Shown here piece by piece: positions 1 to 10,889 of a stretch of DNA of 64,000 nt (positions are counted from its first letter, which is position 1; each line of letters starts with the position of its first letter). The position numbers and the translations under genes are program-made. Origin of the DNA: Anaspis maculata (Eukaryota; Arthropoda; Insecta; Coleoptera; Scraptiidae); assembly GCA_949128115.1 (NCBI GenBank), contig OX421968.1, forward strand, positions 56,127,423 through 56,191,422, in the 5' to 3' direction. The notes below the pieces were generated by a model. It was not told where the DNA came from, did not search any database, and was given only the letters and a program-made list of their open reading frames with translations.

Positions 1-25
1 CATTGTTGTAGAGTTGACGGCACAC

Positions 26-230
26 CACAGGGACCTGTGGGCGGGGCTGAACAGAAAAAGGAAAATCGTTTTGGACAAGTCCGTGTGTCGAAATAGGGGA
101 AGCAACACCGTCAGCTGGAGTGGTGGACCATTACCAGGTCACAGGCGAACCTAAAATCTCACTGCAAATCTAGGTGCACCACTAGATGAACTCAGTTCGC
201 GCAGTTAGGCTCCGCCCACAGGTCCCTCTG
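26..230. mobile_element. Short MITE with 27-bp terminal inverted repeats
   Basis: A GC-rich end containing GGACCTGTGGGCGG at 31-44 is matched in inverted orientation by CCGCCCACAGGTCC near 211-224. Only the outer 27 bp or so are inverted; the interior is unrelated and has no coding capacity. This is the form of a non-autonomous DNA transposon. No clear target duplication was seen, so the superfamily is not assigned. Confidence 0.6.
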
Positions 231-312
231 TTCTCTGGTACTCCAAGTACTCTATCTCCTGAGAGAAATCACAAATTTTTATGACTTTTCTTCTGGACAA
301 TCCTGATTTCTC

Positions 313-490
313 ACGGCTCAATACCAAATTGAAGGCGCAAAGCTAAGACGGCGTTAAGTTACCAAATACAGGAGTTTGTTTGCTTGATGGACCTTGTTGG
401 AAGGTAGGTATACAAGCCGTTGCTATGGTGATCCTCACTTACAGCGGTCCAAGCCCCAAATTGGTAGATAGGTACCTGTTGAGCCGTTAG
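313..490. mobile_element. Foldback MITE, GGCTCRATACCAA family, copy 1
   Basis: Left end CGGCTCAATACCAA is mirrored by a right end with GAGCCGTTAGAC. The internal order (AGGCGCAAAG, GCCGTTGCTATGGT, CAGCGGTC) is shared with a second copy at 16892-17040, which shows this is a dispersed family. No protein is encoded. Confidence 0.6.
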
Positions 491-529
491 ACTATGACAT
501 GCATGGTATAGTGTACAGTGTATAGTACA

Positions 530-905
530 GGGTCTGTCGAAACTAATAGTGCTAGCGGTACGCAAAAGAAAGTGGCATTTGATGATACAAGCAAGCCACT
601 TTCCATATTTGTTGTCTAGACCCATTAGAAAAATTTGACCCGCAGTTCCTGAAAATTCATCCCTCAAGACCCGAGATTTGGGGAGGGGGAGGGAATACTA
701 TAAAAAAATACCATACTTTTTCGTCCAAACCTGCTGAGGCGTGTTTGGTATCAAAACCATATAACTCAGACCTCACGGGTCCTAAGGGATGAAATTTTAG
801 GAACTGCGGGTCAAATTTTTCTAATGGGTCTAAACAACAAATACGTAAAGTGGCTTGCTTGTATCATCAAATGCCACTTTTTTTTAATAATCCTGGTGTA
901 CCGCT
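530..905. mobile_element. Palindromic foldback element, about 375 bp
   Basis: The stretch 566-660 (GTGGCATTTGATGATACAAG, then CCATTAGAAAAATTTGACCC) reappears as its reverse complement at 780-885. Arms are about 100 bp and well conserved, with a 120-bp loop; weaker symmetry extends outward to a GCGGTAC / GTACCGC pair. The ends carry an ACAGGGTCTGTC-like motif typical of non-autonomous Tc1/mariner-type ends. It is noncoding. Confidence 0.65.
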
Positions 906-1095
906 TGCACTATATAACTTGATTTCGTGAGGATCTTTCTTCCAAAGTACTTGATTTATGATGACATGAGTTTCGAAAAGTTCCCAGCGAAAATTGAGAC
1001 TGAAAGCTTCAAGTTTGGTGATATGAACAGATGGAGCTCACCAGATCGCTCAGTGGCGAGGAAGATACTTGACCATTTTGATTGGGTCTAATTTT
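880..1095 (+). repeat. Dispersed repeat, also at 33331-33515 and 35157-35290
   Basis: The order CGTGAGGATCTTTC, CCAAAGTACTTGA, CGAAAATTGAGACTG, GCTTCAAGTTT, CAGATCGCTCAGTGGC is shared with 33357-33495 in the same orientation and 35165-35280 in reverse. The latter two form the arms of a foldback. No coding capacity was seen. Confidence 0.55.
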
Positions 1096-1209
1096 CTCTA
1101 ACACATCTTCCTCTGAACTTTCATAATAATAGGTTGTGGTCATCGCATGCCTCCATGCAAGAGCGCACGATCAGTTCAAAAAGTGACATAAGGAACTGAA
1201 TTTACATCG

Positions 1210-1478
1210 TGAACGGGATATAAGTAGACACTTATCCAGATATATCCCGTTCACTTTTTATTTTCAGTGAAATGCGACTTTTTGAATAAAAAATGAAGTG
1301 ACAAGCTGGAGGGCTATGGCTACGGATGATGACACTTGCGGAGTTTTGGAGCGAAATTATTAGCGGCCATCAGCCATATCCTCCCAGCCTTGCTCCCAAT
1401 AAGCGTTCCAGCTTGTCAGTTTATTTTTGTTCCAAAAGGTCATTCTACTGAAAATAAAAAGTTGACGGGATATAGGTC
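1210..1478. mobile_element. Foldback element, about 270 bp
   Basis: GAACGGGATATA and TTTTTATTTTCAGT on the left are matched by ACTGAAAATAAAAAG and GACGGGATATAGG on the right. The centre, near 1350, is also symmetric (GACAAGCTGGAGG against CAGCTTGTC). It is noncoding. Confidence 0.5.
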
Positions 1479-1535
1479 GGTGATTGTGTAGCTCCCATGA
1501 ATATTGGAAAATTTCTACGACCGACAAGACACGAC

Positions 1536-1692
1536 AGCCGGCAGTGTGCATACAATGTCACCCACTTGATGCCGGCTATAATACGGATGGCCGGCGGTGC
1601 CGGTCACCATACAAGTAGCCGGCTCCGGCTACAATACACGTAGCCGGGGCCGGCTACAATACACGTAGCCGGGGCCGGCTACGGAGGCACTT
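1536..1692 (+). repeat. GC-rich dispersed repeat (TAGCCGGGGCCGGCTAC), copy 1
   Basis: A GC-rich block in AT-rich surroundings, with a palindromic motif TAGCCGGGGCCGGCTAC repeated twice in tandem at 1640-1681 (spacer CAATACACG). The same block occurs at 35460-35572 (same strand) and 32363-32480 (reverse). All copies share GTGCCGGTCACCATACAA and end in GGAGGCA. It is probably a small non-autonomous mobile element. Confidence 0.6.
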
Positions 1693-1697
1693 ACTTA

Positions 1698-1832
1698 TTA
1701 CTATGCCCATACCGCCCAAATTATACCCAATTACCCATGTCTCCCATACCCGTGTCATTCATTCCCATGCATACTACCCATTCCCATATCACCCATTTTT
1801 CTCCCATACTCATCCAACCCATACCATTGGTC
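1698..1832 (+). repeat. Degenerate CCCAT/CCCATA-rich tract
   Basis: A strand-asymmetric stretch with about a dozen loosely spaced CCCAT motifs (TGCCCATACC, CTCCCATACC, TTCCCATATC and so on). Spacing is irregular, so it is a degenerate simple repeat, not a clean array. Confidence 0.5.
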
Positions 1833-1839
1833 TAGTCAT

Positions 1840-3195
1840 AATGTGCCTATAATTAAATTTGTTGATGTCCGGATATTTTGGAATTGTAAAATTCGGACCA
1901 TTTAGGTTAGCTTGTCGACAAACCCAGAACTGACAGATAAAATATTTTTCGTAATCGTTTCATAGATACATAACGCGCAAAGTCGCGCGCGCGCATAATC
2001 GAAAATATAAGTTTTGCAGTCTATGTATCTAGCTTGACATTTGTCAAAGCAGTGTCAAAATTGACAAGAAATTCGAGTTTTCTCTCAATTTAAGCAACGA
2101 TTACGCAAAAACGTTGTTCGACACACGAGCGCTGGGCTTTTTCAGGCCCTCAGCCTCTTTTGCAGCATTCGGCTACGCCTCATGATGGCAAACAAGGCTT
2201 CAACAAGACTTGCTTAAAAGCAAGCAGCACCACTCTATTTTTCAATAAAGTTGTTTCTCTCGAAGAATATGATATGTTGATTAGTAATTTTCATCACTAA
2301 AAAGTAGGATATTGAACTAACCATATTCGTGCGACGATTTATTATGGGTATGTGTTTCACCTCCTGAATTCCAGCATACCCTTGATGGATGGCTCATAGT
2401 CTTGAGAACCAAACTAGGCAAAATCCTGTCTAAATAACGGTAGAACCTCGGGTAGGACCCTAATTAACATCTTGCGTTTACTGATCCGTCATAAAGGAAG
2501 TGCGCTACTGAGCCTTACGCCCGTAAGGGTATATTCACTTGTTTGTTGTTAGATAACAGTACGGTGTGGATTTTGTTGGAATTCGCTATTTTATTCATGC
2601 ATGTTATTTGACGCTTCAGTGAAAACACGGTGTCTTTCAAGTTGTTTATAGCGTTTTCTTTTTTTCTTGAACAGCATTTTGAGGTATCTAATCTCCACAG
2701 CGGCCAAAGCATCGTCGTCCACAGAACCATGGGGAAGATCTGTTTCTATTGTGGCTCATGATGGCATCATCACCATTCTTGTTAATTCCCAGTCACCGGT
2801 TCACCTCGTCGGCGCTGATTTATTTTAGGTTCCTGAGATCTTGACGCATCCCGGCTCCCGGGTGGAATACCGAACCGCACACGACACATTTGGGGCCACT
2901 AGGGGGGGCGATAGATGTACACTTCCTACAAAATTTACTAGAGAGGGCCTCTACAGCATGTTGTCCAATCGACGCCACCTTCACCTTACCTACCGGATCT
3001 TTACCTCATTCTCTTTACCTCGATAGTGTTCTACCGGAGCTCATCATCAAGCATAGTGAACTCGACAAAAGACTAGCTTCCAATAGGTTTTTTTTCAATG
3101 ACATTATCCTCACCGACCGTCTAACTAGAATTTTTACCGAGAGGACTACAGGGCCAGAAAATTATCGCGATACTTCCTGGTCCACACAGACAACG
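1840..3195. other. Intergenic stretch without recognisable feature
   Basis: Contains a CG-alternating patch (GCGCGCGCGC at 1985-1994) and short open frames near 2515-2730 and 2890-3219 that match no family I recognise. No splice-linked coding pattern or RNA gene was seen. Confidence 0.4.
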
Positions 3196-3199
3196 AGAA

Positions 3200-3560
3200 A
3201 AGTAGCTTCAGACGATTGAACAACCGTCTTCTTCAAAACTCAGTGTTGGCACCGCTGCTCTTCAACATCTTATATACGTGATATTCCTCAAAAAGAAATG
3301 ATTCACCCACTACAAACCCGATGAGATTATCATGAATTGTAATTACCTACACTAATGGTCTTCTTTCAGGAATTAATGGAGATTCAATCCGAACGCGCCA
3401 CCTCAATGTCAGCTCTAATGAACTTTGTCTGCAACACAATCCTATCAGTCCCAAATACCTCGGCATGGAATTTGGAGAAACACCACCAAGATGAAGACAA
3501 GAATGAACCTAGTGAGTGGTGGTGCAGAGACTTGCGGGAACTACATATAGGGTGCTGAAA
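3200..3560 (+). pseudogene. Decayed non-LTR retrotransposon reverse transcriptase fragment
   Basis: In the frame from about 3217 the sequence reads like the catalytic core of a non-LTR reverse transcriptase: a NRLLQNSVLAPLLFN stretch at 3220-3266 corresponds to the family's conserved GLPQGSVLAPLLFN box. It is followed by broken sequence where the YADD box should be (3300-3350), then a stretch reading SPKYLGMEFG at 3447-3477 that resembles the post-palm region. Stops and frameshifts interrupt it, so it is a dead fragment. It could have supplied reverse transcription for an L2/CR1- or Jockey-type element when whole. Its 5' and 3' ends are not visible. The assignment rests on the VLAPLLFN box and its spacing. 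Confidence 0.4.
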
Positions 3561-3973
3561 GAATGTGATGATAATAATAATATGTAATAATAATTCCACA
3601 CCTAGTAACTTGTCCATTCCGCAAATATAAAAAACACCCCTCGTACATAGTTCTCGGCAGGTCTAGTAAAAAAAGCGGAAAGCAACAGCGGAAAAACATA
3701 GCAGAAGGGAACAAATTGAGTACGGAGAAAACAGCAGGAAAAAGTGCTTGCTACAGACAACCCCCGTACTTATGTCCCCGCCTCAAACGACCCTCCATCC
3801 CTACTTGAACTTTATTACGATCTAAACATCATTCCCCTTGGTTAAAAACTTCACTGCCGGACTTCTGATAGCACACCAACTGATGTCCCCTCATACATTG
3901 GGGAGTTGGGCCGCGTCCTTCGTGTAGACATTTTTTGCTCCCAAAGTTCAAAATTTTAACCTTACCATCCCTA

Positions 3974-4978
3974 TATAGGGTGTTTCGCAATTATGGTTAC
4001 AAAGTTCTAGAGGAGATTCCCCACCAAAAATGGATCAGGAAGAAATATAACTTTGTGTTCAAGTTGACTTTTTGAAATCAATTTTTTGACATTTGAGGCT
4101 TTTGAACCTGAGGCTGTAGATAATGAGGGGTGTTCTCATATTTCCCTTATTTTTTACCCCCCCTGGCTATTTTTTCAAATTGTTCTAATTTTTGGATTCT
4201 ACGTTCAATTTAGAAAAAAAAGTTGCTTCAGCAAAATTTTGACTGGAGGCTCCGTTTTTGAGATATTTGGGTTTGAAACTTCGGAAAACATCACGAAATC
4301 GCCACTTTCAAGGAGCCTAAATTTTTTCCCTGGAAACTTTCTCGTTTCTCAGAAAAAATGGTGGTTCATCAACTCAAAAATTCTAGGGAACCTATTTCTG
4401 CTGAAAAATCATGAGTTTTTTTCATTCTAATTTTTAGGAAAGTGGCGATTTCGGGATGTTTTCAAAGTTTCACACCCAAATATCTCAAAAATGAAGCCTC
4501 TAATCAAAATTTTGCACGGGTAACTTTTTTTTATAAATTGAACGTCGAGTACGTAGAGAATGTAGGGGGGTAAAAAATAGGGAGGAAAAATGAGGACACC
4601 CTTCATTATCTACGCCTCTGAATTCTTTTTTTTAAACACGTTACTATCGTTCGATAGACGACTACTTCAGCAAAATTTGGTTCAAATTTGAACAAAATCG
4701 GTTAAAGGTTCAAAAGTTATGTCAAAAAATCGATTTTAGAAATTCAACTTATATTACTTATAACTTATATATTTTTCCCTTTTTCCCTAGAAGTTTGTAA
4801 TCGTAATCCACCTTTCCCGCGAGAGCATTGCGCATACCTGTGAACCCAGAGCTGTGCCCAGAGCGCTAGCGGTCTGTAGTAGCCGTTTTTTCAAGCGGGA
4901 GTATGCGCTCACGGGTGTGCGCACAAGTGATTTCTCTCATGGGAAAGGTGGATTGCGAAACACCCCCTGTATATTTAT
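3974..4978. mobile_element. Foldback element with AGGGTGTTTCGCAAT ends
   Basis: Left end AGGGTGTTTCGCAAT at 3977-3991 and right end ATTGCGAAACACCCCCT at 4952-4968 are inverted. Internally, 4106-4160 (GATAATGAGGGGTGTTCTCAT) is mirrored at about 4565-4620, with a dyad axis near 4370. Flanks are TA-rich, fitting a non-autonomous Tc1/mariner-like element. Near 4800-4950 is a second inverted pair (CCACCTTTCCC / GGGAAAGGTGG). An open frame at 4086-4430 is a by-product of the arm and matches no family. Confidence 0.65.
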
Positions 4979-4979
4979 C

Positions 4980-7715
4980 AGGTCGCATTGAACGCTAACG
5001 CTGAGAAGCTCAGACCTACATTGCCAAGTAGAGGCAACAAGCATGTCTATAGTACGAGGCGTGGTTTCTCCCTTAAGCTTCCTTATTCACGACTCACTCT
5101 CTGTCAGAAGAGTCACATTTATCAAGGAATTAGGTGTTTAATGAGTTCCTGCAATTAACAAAAATGATCTCACTAGTGATTGTATCAAACGGAGCTTGTA
5201 TGACTTTTTAGCTAACAAGGCTTTGTTTACAACCCATGGAGGGTTTCGGCTGGCTTCTCTGCCTATTCATATTGAATAGGGGACCTACAGTTTAAAGTGA
5301 ATTCCGAACCACAATTGAATATCAACAGTCAATCATTATTCGAGAGGAAGCTTTCAAGGGCCGTAGTACTCGGAAGGTAATCCCACCACAGCGCCATGTT
5401 GCAGCGGTAACCCATCCAAAGACCAAAGACGGACCGCGCTGTGTATGGCATATGGCTTGACTTCAATGATCGAAGCCAGGCGCGATGTCTCTTGCACTAG
5501 GAGTCCCCCTACTTGTTAACCTACACGAGGAAAAAATGAGATTAACCCACAAATATTGGAAATTATTGAGAATAACAAAAGTCTTGAAAAAAAGAGTTTT
5601 ATTCCATCGTAATTCTTTTCGGGAAGAGAAATATCCGATTCCATATTGAAACTTTTTCTTCTCGATGTTACTGACATGCGACCTACAACGTTTGTAGTTT
5701 TTGAACGGACAAGATAGGTAGGTACATTCGTAACTTCGTAATTCGTATGGATTTGAGGAAAATAAACCTGAGCTTGAGGAAACTTGCTGTGTTCAGGGCC
5801 CGTTACTCCGATTCCCATCCAGGGTCGGAAAATATGTTCTTTGATTTAGTGGAATGCCTGCTAAATATGCAAAGGGCGCGTCGTGTGTCACATTAGCAAC
5901 TAAAATTTGAACGATATAGTGCCGACCTCAGAATATTGGCAGTCAATCATTGAAGATCCCCATCTGTGTTGGAACACTCGAGGACTTGCCAAAATTTCCA
6001 GTAGAGTGTGGAGAAAAGCATTCACCTACTGGTACGGCGTCGGCGTTGGGCCTCGGACTCCTCGGAGCGTAAAAAGGCCGACGCGACGTTTTAAATAGGT
6101 ATATAAAAAAAACGGAGCTTGTTTAAAATTCCAACGACACAGTTCGGCACATCCTCACCGTGTTCTTATTGAATACATAAATCCAATTTTTGGTCAGGTA
6201 CCTACCTAATCGTCATGAACTAATGAAATATGGCAGGCACATAAGAGATTTTTAATTTTACTATATCTAAAAGAAAGATTAAAATGTATTAATAGGTATA
6301 CCTAGGTATAGACGAGTATCTATCTATCTAGGTACCTACTTGAATACCTATGCAGGAAAGTACCTGCGAGTATCTTCCTATGCATAAATTGAAAACAGAA
6401 CTCTGATCTTTCGAAATGTTTACCCGGCGATATAATTCGAATTTCACTTGAAAGACAGTTTCAATGAGAACAATATCTGGCATAACACCCTTTGGATTTC
6501 GAGACATGACGACATCTCTGATTACCTACCTACATAATACACATGCAGCCACGTTAGAAATAATTCGTGCAGAATATTAAGAGGGGCAAGTCTGAAAAGT
6601 TGGAAAAATATGCATTGCACTAAGTATCAGAATATCTCTATGACCATAACCAAAATATAACTGATTTTGTTTGTGTGAAAATAATGAATGGAACCAACAC
6701 TAAATCAACTTTGTTTTGATCAGCGGTGGAAGTATGATTGTTTTGCTTCTAAAATAAATATGAAATCACTTACATAGTTGTGCGGCGGAAAGGGTCTTGA
6801 ATTGATTGATAACATCAACACGGTATTATTTGATGAAAACTGTGGAAAACGGGATAATTTCCACGACTGAATCAGAAAAACGACTGGCAAACTGCGCAAA
6901 CTCACTTGTTGCACGTACAACTCATGAGCAGGCGATCGATATACGTTTTGGGTCCACCTTAAAACATGATGCTCAAATTAAGCAACAAGTTGTAATAAGA
7001 AAAAGCACTAGCACACACAACAAACTCATAATGAACACTTTTAAAATTATTGTGATGCTTACAAGAATTTTTATCAGTTTAGATGGTGGAGACTGAAGAG
7101 TATCGTCCCTATACCGACCTTCTTACATGAAAAAATGCACCCCTTTCTTTTGTTGTTTCACCGTTTTACGTTTTGGTTTTAATTCTACTCTATTTATATA
7201 AACTACGCCCAACTGAATGGGGGATATTCCAAAATGTCCCATTTTACTTTCCCGACCCCCCACCAACATGGAAGGAAAAGTATTATTGTAATCGTTCAGC
7301 AAAAAAGTTTCAAGATCTCGCCGGATATATCCATTTTGAGGTCCCCCAAGACGATTAACACGTTCGTTCACTGTTATAACGACGTGTTCACACGTCATTG
7401 GCTTCTTTGCGCCAGACGGACGACGTGTGTACACGTCATGGTTCCTTTGAAATTCAATGCAAGATATCTCTGCTAGCTGGCTGGTATGGATCTGATACTA
7501 CGTCAGCCTGTCGCAGAAGGTTTAGTTTACAAGAAAAATGGTCACTCAGGACTTGATCATAATCGATAGTGAACGCGCGGAGACCTTCTAACAAAAAAAT
7601 GCAAAACCTTCTCGAAAAATACCCCAAATTACCTGTGTAAGTCCCACTATGATAAGAGGAACTTGAAACTTTTGTTTTTACGACAATGAGTCGTCGAGGG
7701 AGTCGTGTGTAGGTG
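4980..7715. other. Intergenic stretch, no gene recognised
   Basis: Holds short GTAGGTA/TACCTAC-rich patches (6290-6370, 6525) and a purine-rich block. Open frames of up to about 100 codons at 5516-5818, 6806-7096 and 7123-7434 lack recognisable domains and conserved spacing. Near 7380-7440 the motif GACGTGTNNACACGTCA occurs twice (ACGTGTTCACACGTCA, ACGTGTGTACACGTCA), and a related form is at 7749-7765; these are short near-palindromes. Confidence 0.35.
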
Positions 7716-7719
7716 ATAA

Positions 7720-7965
7720 TCAGGTTCCGCTTGTTGCCCCAGGCTGATGACGTGTAGACACGTCAGTAGCCAAATAGTCCCCAATCAGCACGCTGCAATA
7801 AACGTATTTCAAACTGTTGAATCGTTTGCGGATAGCCCGGTCGAATGCTTGAGAAATGTCCAGGAATGCTGCTGAACAATATTCTTTGTTTTCAAAGGTT
7901 TCATCTATGACTTTCACTAGGCGATGTACTTGCTCAGTGGTGGCATGCTGTTCCCGGAAACACTA
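7720..7965 (-). pseudogene. Non-LTR (Jockey-like) reverse transcriptase fragment
   Basis: Reading the minus strand from about 7965, an open stretch contains FREQHATTEQVHRLV, then the box AAFLDISQAFD (about 7840-7872). This corresponds to motif A of non-LTR reverse transcriptases (usual form FLDVAKAFDxVWH), where the first catalytic aspartate lies. After it, the DxVWHxGL segment is degraded to DRAIRKRF and the following residues still resemble the LLKY...L spacing. The fragment is only about 80 residues, without the YADD motif or endonuclease, so it is a dead remnant. Jockey/R1-type clades use this HATTEQVHRL introduction. Confidence 0.6.
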
Positions 7966-8039
7966 AAATGATTTGGAAAAAGATTTGAGGCTTTCCCAGA
8001 ACATTCAATGTTTCAAAATTTTCGGTTTCCTGCAAATTA

Positions 8040-8152
8040 TTTCAATTTTTCTCTCTAATTCTAACTTCCCACCCGAAGGGACCGAACGTCTCATACAAAA
8101 ATTTCCATCCGTTCCTTGCTAGTCGTCGGGGAAGTTTTGGGGTGACACAACC
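8040..8152 (-). repeat. Terminal fragment of dispersed element X (reverse)
   Basis: Read on the minus strand from 8152 it begins GGTTGTGTCACCCCAAAACT, then TCCCCGACGACTAGCAAGGA. The same start is found at 18209 and 29551 on the plus strand and, less complete, at 8826. This defines a dispersed element, called X here, with a constant terminus. No coding capacity. Confidence 0.6.
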
Positions 8153-8244
8153 GATTTTATTTCACCGACCCACCACCGACCTGGCGCGCGTAGCCAGACG
8201 TGAAAATAAGCTTTTGGTCCCGAAACATCAATCAAGTGTACCTA

Positions 8245-8350
8245 AAGGCGGGTACTCATCAGCGCGCTGTATCTGCAACGTGTAATGCAACGTGCAATGC
8301 AACGTGCAATGCAACGTGCAATGCAACGTGTAATGCAACATGCAACAGAT
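8245..8350 (+). repeat. Transposon-like terminus AAGGCGGGTACTCATC, forward copy
   Basis: AAGGCGGGTACTCATCAGCG opens a block whose exact inverse closes at 12400. It leads directly into a 12-bp minisatellite (8274-8345). The pair might be ends of a 4.16-kb element, but the flanks show no matching target duplication, so two separate opposite copies are equally possible. Confidence 0.5.
8274..8345 (+). repeat. 12-bp minisatellite, 6 units (TGCAACGTGYAA)
   Basis: Six consecutive 12-bp units, TGCAACGTGTAA or TGCAACGTGCAA, the last with a CATG variant. The inverse copy at 12340-12375 has only one or two related units, so the array expanded here. A period of 12 keeps frames open on both strands, which explains the spurious small reading frames. 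Confidence 0.85.
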
Positions 8351-8821
8351 ACTGCAACACATTCAGGTGTGTGTGTGTAGGTACGCGTTGACGAACATGC
8401 CGCAACACTCTGCGATCGCACAACATGCCGCCAAGCTGTTTTCATCGCATTTGGCCGTCGATTTTCGGGTCGCCCCTGTTAGAAAAACGCTGCCGAAATA
8501 CTACCGCTCGAGAAAAGTGTATTTGTAAAGACTTTCTGACGTAGTTTGATCTCCAGTTCAAACAAATGTACTTAGTTAACAGTTCGGCTTAATTATTTCT
8601 GATGATGTTTTGATACTAAGATATCGATTGGAAACATTGTGAAGATATTGTAAAAAATTGTAGTCACATGGACAACTTCTTTAGCTTGCCATTCTTCAAG
8701 AAATACCAGTAGTAACAATATTATTTCATAAATAAACAGAGCGCAAAAAATTAGTCAGGAACGATGCACAACTTAAAACTTGTCAGTTCATCTTTACATG
8801 GAGAAGAAATCTGTTGTGGAC

Positions 8822-10115
8822 GACACAAAACTTTCCCGACTGGTATCCAGGAACCTACGGAAATTTTAGTTTCAGCCGTTCCTTCGGATGGGCACTTGGA
8901 GTTTGAGAGATAGTTAGATTCAAGCAAAATTTGCAGGAAACTGAACATTTTGTCAAAAAGTATTTTGAATTTCCGGGAAAAACTCAAAGCCTTCTCCAGT
9001 TCCATTGTAAAAATCGTCAATTAGAGGCTTCCTTTTGAGCTCTCTCATTTAAGTCAGCCCTCGGCGATAAGCTGGTTTTAAATTTTCAACTGGAAAACTT
9101 CCGGAAAATTGGGAAAAGAAATTGTTAAAAAACGTTCAAGAACCTCTTGTTTGAAAATTTTTTTTTGTAAATCTGTGCACGGGATAAAAGTTGGAAATTT
9201 GCAGTTTTTCGAGAGTGGAAAAATCGAGAACCGTTGGTTCGATTTCAAAAATTATTTTGATATTTTCTCCAATTATGACTCGCAGCAAGTCTGCGCCTAA
9301 AATGGATATTTCGTGGAGCTTACCGCATGTCGAGGTTTGCTCTGCAGTTTTTTGGAGATTACGGAATGTGTAAGTTCCATTTTTAAAAAATCACCGTCAG
9401 AAAATCAGTACTGCGTCGCATTCGAAAACGAGCCTACACGACGCCCAATGCAATCTACTTTTTGATATTAATTGAAATTTTTCGAAAAAAGTCGATGCTC
9501 AAGCGTCTGACCGTCTCCGAGCGTCGAAGACCGTCGAAAGAGCGTCTGACCGAAGTCCTGCATCGAGCGTCTGACCGAAGTCCTGCATCAAACGCGGGTC
9601 GTTCAGGGTGGGTGGCCGTCTCTGGTGGAAACGGCCAGGAGAAAATTCAAAAATTTGTAACGCCCGACTAGAAAATGGTGGAAAACTCGAACTGCAGTCT
9701 TAGTTTGGTTCTTATGTTGTGTTGCTTCTAGTCAAAGTTGGTTCCATCCATCGAATAGATTCTGAATAATTGAATGGTGAACTTTTGAACTTTGACATTT
9801 ATCAATCATTGACAAGTGACAGTTAGAGGGATATTACAAACTGTACTAAATACAGCTTTTTCAGGGCTTTCACACGACATATTGCAAGTCAAGTTTCGTG
9901 AGATAAACCTTCTGTCATTTTTGATAGTGACACTTCAGTTTGACAGATGACAGATGACAGAAGCTAATCAGCTTATTTGACAGCAAGATCCTGTCTGTAT
10001 ACCAAATTTCAAGTCAATCGGGTTAACGGTTTGGCAGCTGTCGTGTCAGAACGGTTTTCTGCATCATCACATAACTTTCCCTTCCGAGTGAGGGGACGGG
10101 TCGGGAAAGTAAAAT
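8822..10115 (+). mobile_element. Dispersed element X, longest uninterrupted copy
   Basis: Begins GACACAAAACTTTCCCGACT (8823), passes an AATTTGCAGGAAACTG block (about 8927), a 9040-9120 block, a 9490-9600 tandem, GTGTTGCTTCTAGTC (9719) and GGCAGCTGTCGTGTCAGAAC (10031), and ends near GGGTCGGGAAAG (10098). The same order of landmarks occurs in 18209-20580, where a palindrome interrupts it, and 29551-30480 (partial). It encodes no recognisable protein, so it is probably a non-autonomous element. Confidence 0.5.
9533..9588 (+). repeat. 25-bp tandem duplication within element X
   Basis: Two adjacent copies of a 25-bp unit containing GAGCGTCTGACCGAAGTCCT, preceded by a half-related GCGTCTGACCGTCTCC. 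The X copy at 29551-30480 has a single TGGAGTCCTGCATC at the same place, so the duplication is local. Confidence 0.6.
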
Positions 10116-10289
10116 ACTGAGAATAGGTTATAGTAACCAGGTGAAGAAATTGATATTATCTATTTGTGAAAAGAATAGCACAGACATAAAACAACAACTG
10201 AATATCGCCCCTACGTGCGTGAGTCGCAATAGCGCATTTTCTCAGTGCAGATCTGTCAATGATGGAAATAAAGTCCAGTTTGAAGATGA

Positions 10290-10512
10290 GAATGTTCATA
10301 CGACACAAGAGTTAGTTTCACGTTTCATGACAATCGTTCCACTTATAAGAAATTTCAGTATGGCGACCAAGATGGCGGCGGAATCATGAAATTCAGCTTG
10401 GAAATAAGGATGATCATACCAGACAAGAGTAAGTTCCATGTTTCATGAAAATCGTTTCCCTAATAAGAGATTTCAATGTGGCGACCAAGATGGCGGCGCA
10501 ACCATGAAATCC
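10290..10512 (+). repeat. Tandem pair of about 115-bp units (GCGACCAAGATGGCGGCG)
   Basis: GATGAGAATGTTCATACGAC ... GGCGACCAAGATGGCGGCG (about 10284-10380) is followed by a diverged second copy (GGATGATCATACCAGAC ... GGCGACCAAGATGGCGGCG, 10408-10499). No protein family recognised. Just downstream (10779-10808) is a GACG/GACA tetranucleotide run. Confidence 0.5.
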
Positions 10513-10889
10513 AATCTGTCCACTGGCCACCTCTGAAGACCTAAGCTATCCATCGGAAAAAGTTCTAGTTACAAGATTCTGGTTTCATTACCCGGAGAGA
10601 AGGTCAATTTCTCAAAAGTTTATATAAGAAATCTTCGTTTTTTGATATTACTATGACCCTATTTATGGATAAAAAATAATGCTCTTTGGTTATTCTTGGG
10701 AACCTCAGCTATCCATCGGAAAAAGTTTCAAGGCTCTAGCTTTATTCCCCGAGGAGGAGCACAACTTCTTAGTTTCTACACGGACAGACGGACAGACAGA
10801 CCGACAAACCGGCCATATAAGCGTCATTTTCAATGCGCTTGAAAATAAAGTCAGTACTCACAATAGATTTATATGGTCATTTTACTATA

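Noticed and set aside
4086..4430. 114-codon frame
   Set aside because: It is inside a palindromic noncoding element; Phe-rich translation comes from the T-rich strand.
8242..8445. Cys-rich repeat peptide (CNATCNAT or ARCIARCI)
   Set aside because: Produced by translating a 12-bp minisatellite; no other coding evidence.
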